Below, one piece after another: positions 39,380 through 45,507 of a stretch of 45,507 nucleotides of DNA (positions are counted from its first letter, which is position 1; each line of letters starts with the position of its first letter). The notes beneath the pieces were generated by a model. The model did no database searches. It saw only the letters and a program-made list of their open reading frames with translations, and was not told the DNA's origin. The translations under genes and the position numbers were made by a program. The stretch comes from ZC4RG35 sp041747855. GTDB taxonomy: Bacteria > Actinomycetota > Acidimicrobiia > Spongiisociales > ZC4RG35. The stretch covers positions 1 through 45,507 of the forward strand of contig JBGTEJ010000068.1 of NCBI GenBank assembly GCA_041747855.1, written 5' to 3'.

Positions 39380-39497
39380 CCGGCCGACCGGCGTCTGTTC
39401 GCCCGTCGTCCCAAACGTCCAACGCGACCAACTGATCTTGGACCCCTGACGCAGGACGACCCATCCGTCTTGGAGCCAATCGGGCGAAGTCGGCCGG
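39380..39497 (-). ncRNA. Unrecognised structured RNA element in the rplN-rplX gap (rplX leader candidate)
   Basis: Read on the minus strand, four perfectly complementary pairs nest in order. P1 is CCGGCCGAC / GTCGGCCGG (39497-39489 with 39388-39380). P2 is TTCGCCC / GGGCGAA (39488-39482 with 39404-39398). P3 is GTCGTCC / GGACGAC (39460-39454 with 39411-39405). P4 is GTCCAA / TTGGAC (39443-39438 with 39422-39417), its loop allowing a small GATC / GGTC stem. P1 and P2 are continuous on the 5' side with a 9-base bulge on the 3' side; P2 and P3 abut on the 3' side with 21 bases on the other. No T tract follows, so it is not an intrinsic terminator. It ends 28 bases before the rplX start. It could be a protein-binding leader regulating L24 and downstream genes, or a processing site. 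Confidence 0.6.
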
Positions 39498-39502
39498 CAA
39501 CA

Positions 39503-39871
39503 TCAGATCACCTCCGGGGCCAGCGAAACGATCCGCATGAAGCGCCGATCGCGCAGCTCACGTGCGACCGGTCCGAAGATTCGGGTACCACGCGGCTGCT
39601 GGTTGTTGTCGATGATCACGCATGCGTTGTCGTCGAACCGGATGTATGTGCCGTCGGGTCGGCGGGATTCCTTGCGGGTCCTCACCACGACGGCTTTCAC
39701 CACATCCCCCTTCTTGACCGAGCCTCCCGGGCTGGCTTCCTTCACGGTGGCGACGATGATGTCTCCGATCCCCGCATAGCGTCTCGAAGACCCGCCGAGA
39801 ACGCGGATGCACAGCACTTCGCGTGCTCCCGTGTTGTCGGCCACCTTGAGACGGGATTCCTGCTGGATCAT
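39503..39871 (-). CDS. rplN: 50S ribosomal protein L14
   Basis: A 122-residue L14. MIQQESRLKVADNTGAREVL, RYAGIGDIIVATVKEA and RIFGPVARELRDRRFMRIVS are typical. The start overlaps the rpsQ stop by 4 bases. The 151-base gap after it is exceptional for this operon. Confidence 0.98.
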   Translation of the reverse strand: MIQQESRLKVADNTGAREVLCIRVLGGSSRRYAGIGDIIVATVKEASPGGSVKKGDVVKAVVVRTRKESRRPDGTYIRFDDNACVIIDNNQQPRGTRIFGPVARELRDRRFMRIVSLAPEVI

Positions 39872-40131
39872 CGGGCACGCTCCACTACCTCAACGACCCG
39901 CCACCTCTTCTGCTTCGAGATCGGGCGTGTCTCCATGATCCGGACCGTGTCACCAACCTTGGCGTCGTTGGTCTCGTCGTGGGCGTGGAACTTGGTCGAC
40001 CTACGAACGATCTTGTCATAACGGGGATGCTTCACCGAAGAAGGCACCTCGACAGTCACTGTCTTGTCCCGGGTGTCGGAGACCACGACCCCAACGCGAA
40101 CCTTGCGTCGACTTCTGTCATTGTCAGTCAT
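39868..40131 (-). CDS. rpsQ: 30S ribosomal protein S17
   Basis: An 87-residue S17 with RVGVVVSDTRDKTVTVEV, HPRYDKIVRRSTKFHAHDE and GDTVRIMETRPISKQKRW. It is coupled by 4-base overlaps to rpmC and rplN. Confidence 0.98.
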   Translation of the reverse strand: MTDNDRSRRKVRVGVVVSDTRDKTVTVEVPSSVKHPRYDKIVRRSTKFHAHDETNDAKVGDTVRIMETRPISKQKRWRVVEVVERAR

Positions 40132-40346
40132 CGGGCACTCTCCTTTGCACCACCGGGCACAAGCTCTCTCTCCCGCATGATGGTGAGGATGCGGGCAATG
40201 TCCTTTTTCACTTGGGTGAGTCTGGATGTGTTGTCGAGTTGGTTGGTCGCCACCTGGAAACGCAGGTTGAACCTTTCTTCTCGGGCTTCCCCCAGGGCCT
40301 CGACGAGCTCCTGATCAGTCATTTCACGCAGCTCTCCGGGGCTCAT
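40128..40346 (-). CDS. rpmC: 50S ribosomal protein L29
   Basis: A 72-residue, mostly helical L29: ELREMTDQELVEALGEARE, FNLRFQVATNQLDNTSRL and KKDIARILTIMRERE. It overlaps the rplP stop by 4 bases. Confidence 0.97.
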   Translation of the reverse strand: MSPGELREMTDQELVEALGEAREERFNLRFQVATNQLDNTSRLTQVKKDIARILTIMRERELVPGGAKESAR

Positions 40347-40756
40347 ACGTCCTCCCGGGTCACGAACCGCGTCTTGATCGGCAACTTGTGCCCGGCCTTG
40401 CGCATGGCTTCCCGGGCAAGCTCCTCGGGGACACCCGCCAGCTCGAACATGACCCTCCCCGGCTTCACCACGGCCACCCAGAACTCCACATTCCCCTTAC
40501 CTGAGCCCATACGGGTCTCAGCGGGCTTCTGTGTCACCGGCTTGTGCGGGAAGATGTTGATCCAGACCTTCCCACCTCGTTTGACGGTACGTGTGATAGC
40601 GATACGACTCGCCTCAATCTGGCGGGATGTGATCCAGGCCGACTCGAGGGCTTGGAGTCCGTACTCGCCGAACGTCACCGAAGTGCCGCCCTTTGAGACC
40701 CCGGACCGACGCCCACGATGCACCTTGCGGTGCTTGGTTCGCTTTGGCATCAACAT
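40343..40756 (-). CDS. rplP: 50S ribosomal protein L16
   Basis: A 137-residue L16. The start MLMPKRTKHRKVHRG is set by the ATG at 40756 with AGGAG 7 bases upstream; the frame is open further upstream, but that stretch is the rpsC tail read in another frame. ARIAITRTVKRGGK-like and GVPEELAREAMRKAGHKLP segments match the family. Confidence 0.97.
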   Translation of the reverse strand: MLMPKRTKHRKVHRGRRSGVSKGGTSVTFGEYGLQALESAWITSRQIEASRIAITRTVKRGGKVWINIFPHKPVTQKPAETRMGSGKGNVEFWVAVVKPGRVMFELAGVPEELAREAMRKAGHKLPIKTRFVTREDV

Positions 40757-40808
40757 GGGTCTACTCCTGTGGAAAGGGAAAGGACGTGGTCCAATAGGGC
40801 GAGAGAGC

Positions 40809-41882
40809 TCATTCCTCTTCCCCTCCACCGGTGTTCTCGGAAGCTTCAGAAGCCTCAACCGCCTCGGAAGTCTCGGTAGCTTCAGCAGCCTCAGCCTCAA
40901 CGGCTTCAACAGCCTCGGAAGTCTCGATAGCTTCAAGAGCCTCGGCCTCAACAGCCTCAGGAGTCTTGGACACAACCTCCTCGATCACGTCCTGCTCTTC
41001 GTCGTAGGCGACCTTGGCTTCAGCCGCAGTGGGACGCCGTCCCCCGCCTGCTTCGATCAACCGACGTCCGCCCTCATGCTCCTTCGTGGCTTCGACCGGG
41101 CGCTTGCCTCCACCGGCCTCGATGAGACGGGGCTTCGATCCACCGGTGCTGACACCTTCTTCGGCACGTGACTTGAGACTCTTCTGAGTGCGGCGGGCCG
41201 GTCCTCCAGTGGCGAGATCGGCCTCGGCCGCGATGCGGTCACCAGAAGCCCCCCTCGAATCGACCACTTCCCCTCGATAGACCCATACCTTTACACCGAT
41301 GGCCCCAACCGTGGTCCGAGCGGTAGCGGTACCGAAGTCGATGTCGGCGCGTAGGGTGTGCAATGGCACTCTGCCTTCGCGATACCACTCGCGACGCCCC
41401 ATTTCCGCACCGCCGAGACGACCTTTGCATTCGACCCTGACGCCTTCGGCTCCGGCCTTCAAAGCTGAGGCCACCGCTCGCTTCATAGCGCGTCGGAAAG
41501 CGATCCTATTCTCGATCTGATCAGCGACCCCACGGGCCAGCAGAGCGGCATCGAGATCTGGATCCTTGACCTCATTGATATTGAGTTTGATCCTCCGCTC
41601 GGTCATCTTCTCGAGACCATCACGGAGTCGCTCCGCCTCGGCGCCCTTACGACCTATCACAACACCGGGTCGGGCGGTGTGAATGTCGACGATCAGACGG
41701 TCACGGGTGCGCTCGATATCGATCCGGGACAAGGCTCCACGGACGAGCTCCTTGGTCAGGTAGTCGCGGATCCTCCAGTCCTCGTTGACGAAGGCGGCGT
41801 ACTCACGCTGGGTGAACCATTTCGACTTCCAGTCGGTGGCCACTCCGAGACGGAACGAGTAGGGATGTACCTTCTGGCCCAT
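40809..41882 (-). CDS. rpsC: 30S ribosomal protein S3 with a long repetitive C-terminal tail
   Basis: A 357-residue S3, against about 210-280 usual. Residues 1-205 are a normal S3: MGQKVHPYSFRLGV, KH motif GVVIGRKGAEAERL (73-86) and the C-terminal domain ending in TVGAIGVKVWVYRGEV. Residues 206-357 are an extra tail: first a basic part with RLIEAGGG(K/R)RP twice, 22 residues apart (253 and 274), then an acidic Ala/Glu-rich part with ETSEAVEA twice, 17 residues apart (320 and 337). At DNA level GCCTCGGAAGTCTCG recurs 51 bases apart at 40861 and 40912. The tail should lie on the solvent side of the 30S head near mRNA entry. It is intact in frame and ends in EEE. Confidence 0.95.
   Translation of the reverse strand: MGQKVHPYSFRLGVATDWKSKWFTQREYAAFVNEDWRIRDYLTKELVRGALSRIDIERTRDRLIVDIHTARPGVVIGRKGAEAERLRDGLEKMTERRIKLNINEVKDPDLDAALLARGVADQIENRIAFRRAMKRAVASALKAGAEGVRVECKGRLGGAEMGRREWYREGRVPLHTLRADIDFGTATARTTVGAIGVKVWVYRGEVVDSRGASGDRIAAEADLATGGPARRTQKSLKSRAEEGVSTGGSKPRLIEAGGGKRPVEATKEHEGGRRLIEAGGGRRPTAAEAKVAYDEEQDVIEEVVSKTPEAVEAEALEAIETSEAVEAVEAEAAEATETSEAVEASEASENTGGGEEE
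40861..40926. repeat. 51-base imperfect tandem repeat inside the rpsC tail
   Basis: GCCTCGGAAGTCTCG occurs at 40861-40875 and 40912-40926, with the bases between and after also similar (17-residue protein period). The repeat is a multiple of three, so copy-number change would keep the frame. Confidence 0.6.
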
Positions 41883-42229
41883 CAGTTTTTCTCCTCGTCC
41901 TTCTCCGACACCACGATCGTGATGTGAGAGGTTCTCTTGTTTATTGCCGAAGCGCGACCCCTTGCACGGGGTCGCCAGCGCTTCAATGTCGGGCCCTCAT
42001 CCGCAAAAGCCTCCACGATGTAGAGGTCCTCGGAGTCGAGGGCGTGGTTGTGTTCCGCATTGGCGACCGCCGAAGCCAACACCTTCGAAATGGGTTGGGC
42101 GGCCGCTCTCTGGGTCAACCGAAGAACGTGCTGGGCCTCCTCGACGGGTAATCCCCGGACCAAGTCGAGCACTAGCCGAACCTTGTACGGCGACTGGCGA
42201 ACGTAGCGGGAGTGTGCCTTGACCTTCAT
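41882..42229 (-). CDS. rplV: 50S ribosomal protein L22
   Basis: A 115-residue L22 with SRYVRQSPYKVRLVLDLVRG, ASAVANAEHNHALDSEDLYI and the exit-tunnel hairpin KRWRPRARGRASAINKRTSH. It shares one base with rpsC and four with rpsS. Confidence 0.98.
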   Translation of the reverse strand: MKVKAHSRYVRQSPYKVRLVLDLVRGLPVEEAQHVLRLTQRAAAQPISKVLASAVANAEHNHALDSEDLYIVEAFADEGPTLKRWRPRARGRASAINKRTSHITIVVSEKDEEKN

Positions 42230-42498
42230 CGTCTCACGCTCTTACCTGCATGACCGCGGAAGGTGCGAGTCGGGGCGAACTCTCCCAACTTGTGACCGAC
42301 CATCGACTCAGTGACATAAACCGGAACATGCTTGCGACCGTCATGGACCGCGATCGTGTGGCCAATCATCTCGGGAATGATCGTGGAGCGACGGGACCAG
42401 GTCCTGATCACGCGCTTCGAGCCGGACCGGTTCAAATCGTCCACCTTGGCGGCAAGGTGGTCATCGACGAAGGGACCCTTCTTCAGTGATCTAGCCAT
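42226..42498 (-). CDS. rpsS: 30S ribosomal protein S19
   Basis: A 90-residue S19: MARSLKKGPFVDDHLAAKV, RTWSRRSTIIPEMIGHTIAV and GHKLGEFAPTRTFRGHAG. It follows rplB by 6 bases. Confidence 0.98.
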   Translation of the reverse strand: MARSLKKGPFVDDHLAAKVDDLNRSGSKRVIRTWSRRSTIIPEMIGHTIAVHDGRKHVPVYVTESMVGHKLGEFAPTRTFRGHAGKSVRR

Positions 42499-42504
42499 CG
42501 GCGT

Positions 42505-43338
42505 TTACCGTTGTCCCTTCTTCGTGCGGCGTCGCACGATGTACTTGTTGGAAGACTTTTTCCGGCTGCGGGTGCGCCCCTCCGGCTTTCCCCACGGGCT
42601 GACCGGGTGCCTGCCTCCCGAAGACTTGCCTTCCCCTCCACCAAGAGGGTGGTCGATCGGGTTCATCGCCACACCACGGGTTTGTGGGCGCTGCCCCTTC
42701 CAGCGGTTACGACCTGCCTTGCCCAGCTTGACCAGCTCAGCCTCGGAGTGGCCGACCTCGCCCACCGTCGCTCGACAGTCGAGTGAGACCTGGCGCATCT
42801 CACCGGAAGGCAGACGGAGGAGAGCCATCCCGCTCTCCTTCGACATCAACTGGACACTGGCACCGGCAGACCGGGCCATCTTGGCACCGCCTCCAGGCCG
42901 CATTTCCACGGCATGGACATTGGTGCCCGCGGGAACGTTGCGGAGTGGCAGGGCATTACCCGGCCGAATGTCGGCACCGGGGCCCGACATGAGACGATCG
43001 TCGACCTTCACCCCGAGAGGAGCCAGGATGTACCTCTTCTCCCCGTCGGCGTAGTTGAGCAGGGCAATCCGAGCATTGCGGTTGGGGTCGTACTCGATGG
43101 TGGCGACCCGGGCGGGGACGCCATCCTTGTCTCGTCGGAAGTCGATGAGCCGGTAACGCTGCTTGTGCCCACCACCGCGATGCCGGGAGGTAACACGACC
43201 GTGCACGTTCCGTCCACCGGTGGACTGCTTCTTGGCGATGAGGGACTTCTCCGGCTTGTCCGTAGTGATCTCGGCGAAGTCGGACACGGTCTGGAATCGG
43301 CGGCCCGGTGATGTGGGCTTGCGTTTTCTGACAGCCAT
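42505..43338 (-). CDS. rplB: 50S ribosomal protein L2
   Basis: A 277-residue L2, central to 23S assembly and peptidyl transfer. MAVRKRKPTSPGRRFQTV is the start (ATG at 43338), and GGGHKQRYRLIDFRRDKDG and AGRNRWKGQRPQTRGVAM follow. The conserved loop usually written NPVDHPHGGGEG here reads NPIDHPLGGGEG: H230 (E. coli His229 when the initiator Met is not counted) is kept, but the second histidine is Leu232, encoded CTT. Confidence 0.98.
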   Translation of the reverse strand: MAVRKRKPTSPGRRFQTVSDFAEITTDKPEKSLIAKKQSTGGRNVHGRVTSRHRGGGHKQRYRLIDFRRDKDGVPARVATIEYDPNRNARIALLNYADGEKRYILAPLGVKVDDRLMSGPGADIRPGNALPLRNVPAGTNVHAVEMRPGGGAKMARSAGASVQLMSKESGMALLRLPSGEMRQVSLDCRATVGEVGHSEAELVKLGKAGRNRWKGQRPQTRGVAMNPIDHPLGGGEGKSSGGRHPVSPWGKPEGRTRSRKKSSNKYIVRRRTKKGQR

Positions 43339-43393
43339 CAGCGGCACTCCTCCGGTCTGCAGGTTGCGAAGTTCATGGGAGTAGCTCTCATCA

Positions 43394-43681
43394 TCAAACT
43401 CCGAACAAATCGATCTGGTCGCCGGTGGCGAGGGTCACCAGGGCTCGCTTGGTGGCCTTGCGGCGCGCATAGCGGTAGCCGGAGCGGACTCGCTTCCCGG
43501 GACGGTTCATGGTGTTCACTTTGATGACTCTCACGTCGAACAACATCTGAACGGCGTCGCGGATCTCTTCCTTCGAAGCCCGGGGATCGACGAGAAAGGT
43601 GTAGGTGTTCCGGCGCTCGATCATGTCATAGCTCTTCTCCGAAACGACAGGAGCCAGCACGACGTCGTAATGGGTCTTCAT
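43394..43681 (-). CDS. rplW: 50S ribosomal protein L23
   Basis: A 95-residue L23, the tunnel-exit protein that docks trigger factor and SRP. THYDVVLAPVVSEKSYDMIE, YTFLVDPRASKEEIRDAVQ and VKVNTMNRPGKR-like segments are present. It overlaps rplD by 4 bases. Confidence 0.97.
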   Translation of the reverse strand: MKTHYDVVLAPVVSEKSYDMIERRNTYTFLVDPRASKEEIRDAVQMLFDVRVIKVNTMNRPGKRVRSGYRYARRKATKRALVTLATGDQIDLFGV

Positions 43682-44358
43682 CGGGAGTCACCCCCTTCGT
43701 CCTTCACGAAGTCCGAGTCACTGATCTCATAGCTGCCATTGCGACCCACTGCACCGACGGTGTGGACCGTGAATACGAGGTTGTCCGACCAAAGCACGTC
43801 GTAGGGGGTGAGATGACTGGGTTCGACCACCCGGACATCGAAGATGTTGCGAAGTGACTTGCCGGCGATGCTGTCGAGCTGACCGACCACGAACACCGTC
43901 TTGCCCGTGACCTCCATCGACCTGAGCATGCCCGCGGCCTGGCTGGTCTTGGGGGATGCCCAATCGATTTCCTCGACAACCCTGATCGCCTGTTCCGACG
44001 CACGTGCGGAGAGTGCGCTGCGCAAGGCAAGACGCTTCATCTTCTTTGGGGTCCGCTGTGTGTAGTCACGGGGCTTCGGTCCGTGGGCAACACCACCGCC
44101 GGTCCATTGTGGAGAGCGCGTCGAGCCATGGCGGGCACGACCGGTTCCCTTCTGACGCCAGGGCTTCCGACCCCCACCTCTGACCTCAGCACGTGTCTTG
44201 GTGCTGGCGGTTCCAGCTCTGGCGGCGGCGAGTTGGGCTGTGACGACCTGGTGCAACACATCGAGGTTGGGCTCGATACCGAAGATGTCGGAATCGAGTT
44301 TGAAGTCACCATTGCGGCTTCCATCGGCCTTGAAGAGTGGTGCTTTGACATCAGCCAC
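43678..44358 (-). CDS. rplD: 50S ribosomal protein L4
   Basis: A 226-residue L4. The tunnel loop ARAGTASTKTRAEVRGGGRK and KPWRQKGTGRARHGSTRSPQ are conserved; KKMKRLALRSALSARASEQ follows. In E. coli L4 represses the S10 operon; no L4 leader can be judged here because the operon start is out of view. It overlaps rplC by 8 bases. Confidence 0.97.
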   Translation of the reverse strand: MADVKAPLFKADGSRNGDFKLDSDIFGIEPNLDVLHQVVTAQLAAARAGTASTKTRAEVRGGGRKPWRQKGTGRARHGSTRSPQWTGGGVAHGPKPRDYTQRTPKKMKRLALRSALSARASEQAIRVVEEIDWASPKTSQAAGMLRSMEVTGKTVFVVGQLDSIAGKSLRNIFDVRVVEPSHLTPYDVLWSDNLVFTVHTVGAVGRNGSYEISDSDFVKDEGGDSR

Positions 44359-44992
44359 GTGCCTTCACCGCCTCTCTGACCAGAACGATGGAGCCCTTCG
44401 GACCGGGCACGGCGCCCCCGAGAAGTAGGAGTCCCCGATCAGCATCGACACTGACGACTTCGAGGTTCAGTGTGGTCACTTTCTCTCCACCCATGCGGCC
44501 GGCCATCCTCATGCCTTTGAACACTCGCGCCGGTGTCGCACATGCTCCAATAGAGCCGGGAGCCCGATGCTTCTTGTGGGTTCCGTGAGAGGCGCCCTGA
44601 CCGGCGAAGTTGTGCCGCTTCATGACCCCCTCGAAGCCCTTTCCCTTGGACACGCCCGAGACATCTGCTTTGGTACCGGCCTCGAAGATCTCGCTCACGC
44701 TGATCTCTTGACCCAACCGATATGCACCCGGGTCGTCGACTTTGATCTCGACAAGATGACGGGCGGGAGTGACTCCGGCCTTGGCGTAATGGCCGGCGGT
44801 GGGCTTGTTGGTACTGCCTGCCTCTCCGTATGCGATCTGGATGGCGTTGTAGCCGTCGTTCTTCATGGTCTTGATCTGGGTCACCTTGACCGGGCCAGCC
44901 TTGACCACGGTCACCGGAATCGACCGGGACTGGTCGTCGAAGATCTGCGTCATCCCCAGCTTCGTACCAAGAATGGCCTTGGTGAGACTCAT
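44351..44992 (-). CDS. rplC: 50S ribosomal protein L3
   Basis: A 213-residue L3. The start MSLTKAILGTKLGMTQIF is the ATG at 44992 with GGGGGG about 5 bases upstream; CCCC runs just before it could pair with that site. The tip loop near the peptidyl transferase centre is RHNFAGQGASHGTHKKHRAP, and FKGMRMAGRMGGEKVT follows. Confidence 0.97.
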   Translation of the reverse strand: MSLTKAILGTKLGMTQIFDDQSRSIPVTVVKAGPVKVTQIKTMKNDGYNAIQIAYGEAGSTNKPTAGHYAKAGVTPARHLVEIKVDDPGAYRLGQEISVSEIFEAGTKADVSGVSKGKGFEGVMKRHNFAGQGASHGTHKKHRAPGSIGACATPARVFKGMRMAGRMGGEKVTTLNLEVVSVDADRGLLLLGGAVPGPKGSIVLVREAVKARG

Positions 44993-45047
44993 GTGTCCCC
45001 CCACTCGTGGAGAGGGGCGTGAGAGCAGCGAACTCTTCTCGCACCGC

Positions 45048-45356
45048 TCACAGCTTGATCTCGACTTCCACTCCGGCTGGCAGCTCGAGACGCATGAGAG
45101 AGTCGACCGTCTTCGGGGTCGGCTCGAGAATGTCAATGAGACGCTTATGGATCCTCATCTCGAAGTGCTCCCTCGAGTCCTTGTGAACGTGGGGGCCCCG
45201 CACCACGCAGTAGCGATGGATCTCGGTGGGCAGCGGAATCGGGCCCTTGATTCGGGCTTGAGTCCGCAGCACTGTCTCTGTGATCTTCTTCGAGGACTCA
45301 TCGACCACGTTGTGGTCGTAAGCCTTGAGTCGGATCCGGATCTTCTGGTCTGCCAT
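45048..45356 (-). CDS. rpsJ: 30S ribosomal protein S10
   Basis: A 102-residue S10 (NusE): KIRIRLKAYDHNVVDESSKK, GPIPLPTEIHRYCVVRGPHV and REHFEMRIHKRLIDI. It starts 8 bases after the tuf stop, so the S10 operon is probably continuous with tuf. Confidence 0.98.
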   Translation of the reverse strand: MADQKIRIRLKAYDHNVVDESSKKITETVLRTQARIKGPIPLPTEIHRYCVVRGPHVHKDSREHFEMRIHKRLIDILEPTPKTVDSLMRLELPAGVEVEIKL

Positions 45357-45364
45357 CGTTCTTC

Positions 45365-45507
45365 CTACTTGGTGATCTTTATGACGCGGCCGGCTCCGAC
45401 AGTACGTCCACCCTCACGGATAGCGAACCGGAGACCCTCATCCATAGCAATCGGAGCGATCAACTCCACCGTCATCTCAGTGTTATCCCCAGGCATCACC
45501 ATCTGAG
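45365..45507 (-). CDS. tuf: Elongation factor Tu, C-terminal fragment (cut by window edge)
   Basis: The last 47 codons of EF-Tu on the minus strand, ending in a TAG stop at 45367-45365. The reading QMVMPGDNTEMTVELIAPIA, then MDEGLRFAIREGGRTVGAG and RVIKITK, is the conserved domain 3 end. The rest lies beyond the window. Confidence 0.97.
   Translation of the reverse strand, partial: QMVMPGDNTEMTVELIAPIAMDEGLRFAIREGGRTVGAGRVIKITK

Noticed and set aside
40861..40970. CRISPR-like direct repeats
   Set aside because: They are in-frame codon repeats of the rpsC tail without spacers or cas genes.
40757..40975. Leu/Arg-rich 73-residue extension of the rplP frame
   Set aside because: It is the repetitive rpsC tail read in another frame; L16 starts at 40756 with a good ribosome-binding site.
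40212..41171. 319-codon open frame on the plus strand, Leu/Ser-rich
   Set aside because: Antisense to rpmC, rplP and the rpsC tail; its composition merely mirrors the repeats.

Overview
The window looks like chromosomal DNA of a high-GC actinobacterium, most likely of the class Acidimicrobiia. The reasons are the actinobacterial order of the ribosomal cluster (tuf-S10-spc-alpha, then coaA, truA, rplM, rpsI, glmM, glmS), a CtpE-like P-type ATPase, a DUF4190 protein, a type I pantothenate kinase, and frequent GTG and TTG starts. The class is inference; a 16S or marker-gene tree would settle it. No phage, transposase, tRNA, rRNA or CRISPR was seen. No gene-free stretch exceeds 300 bases; the longest are 20311-20548 (a ribozyme) and 7946-8172 (promoters and hairpins).

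Positions 1-18500 hold a surface-polysaccharide locus of Wzx/Wzy type. A leftward operon (3860 to 33) encodes two GT4 glycosyltransferases and a Wzz/BY-kinase-like chain-length regulator. Rightward follow an O-antigen polymerase/ligase-like membrane protein and a MurJ/Wzx-like flippase, then a lone leftward GT4. A tightly coupled seven-gene operon (8173-14932) encodes the initiating phosphoglycosyl transferase, four enzymes matching the WbpD-E-B-I steps of di-N-acetylated hexosamine(uronate) synthesis, an FAD oxidoreductase and a polysaccharide deacetylase. A leftward GT-C/GT2 pair and a rightward methyltransferase close the locus.

Positions 18484-22763 carry rplM-rpsI-glmM-glmS on the minus strand. 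The 238-base gap before glmS contains a recognisable glmS self-cleaving ribozyme (cleavage predicted between 20521 and 20520). GlmS and GlmM supply the UDP-GlcNAc that the neighbouring sugar genes should consume, so feedback by glucosamine-6-phosphate would bear directly on the polysaccharide locus.

Positions 22869-27452 mix ilvA, the truA-Yip1-coaA operon and two rightward membrane-protein genes. Positions 27483-45507 are the alpha, spc and S10 ribosomal operons, read leftward, ending in a partial tuf. The order is canonical except that a rightward CtpE-like ATPase sits between map and rpmJ where infA is expected, rpsC carries a tail of about 150 residues built partly of repeats, and the 151-base gap between rplN and rplX can fold into a long nested RNA structure that I do not recognise.
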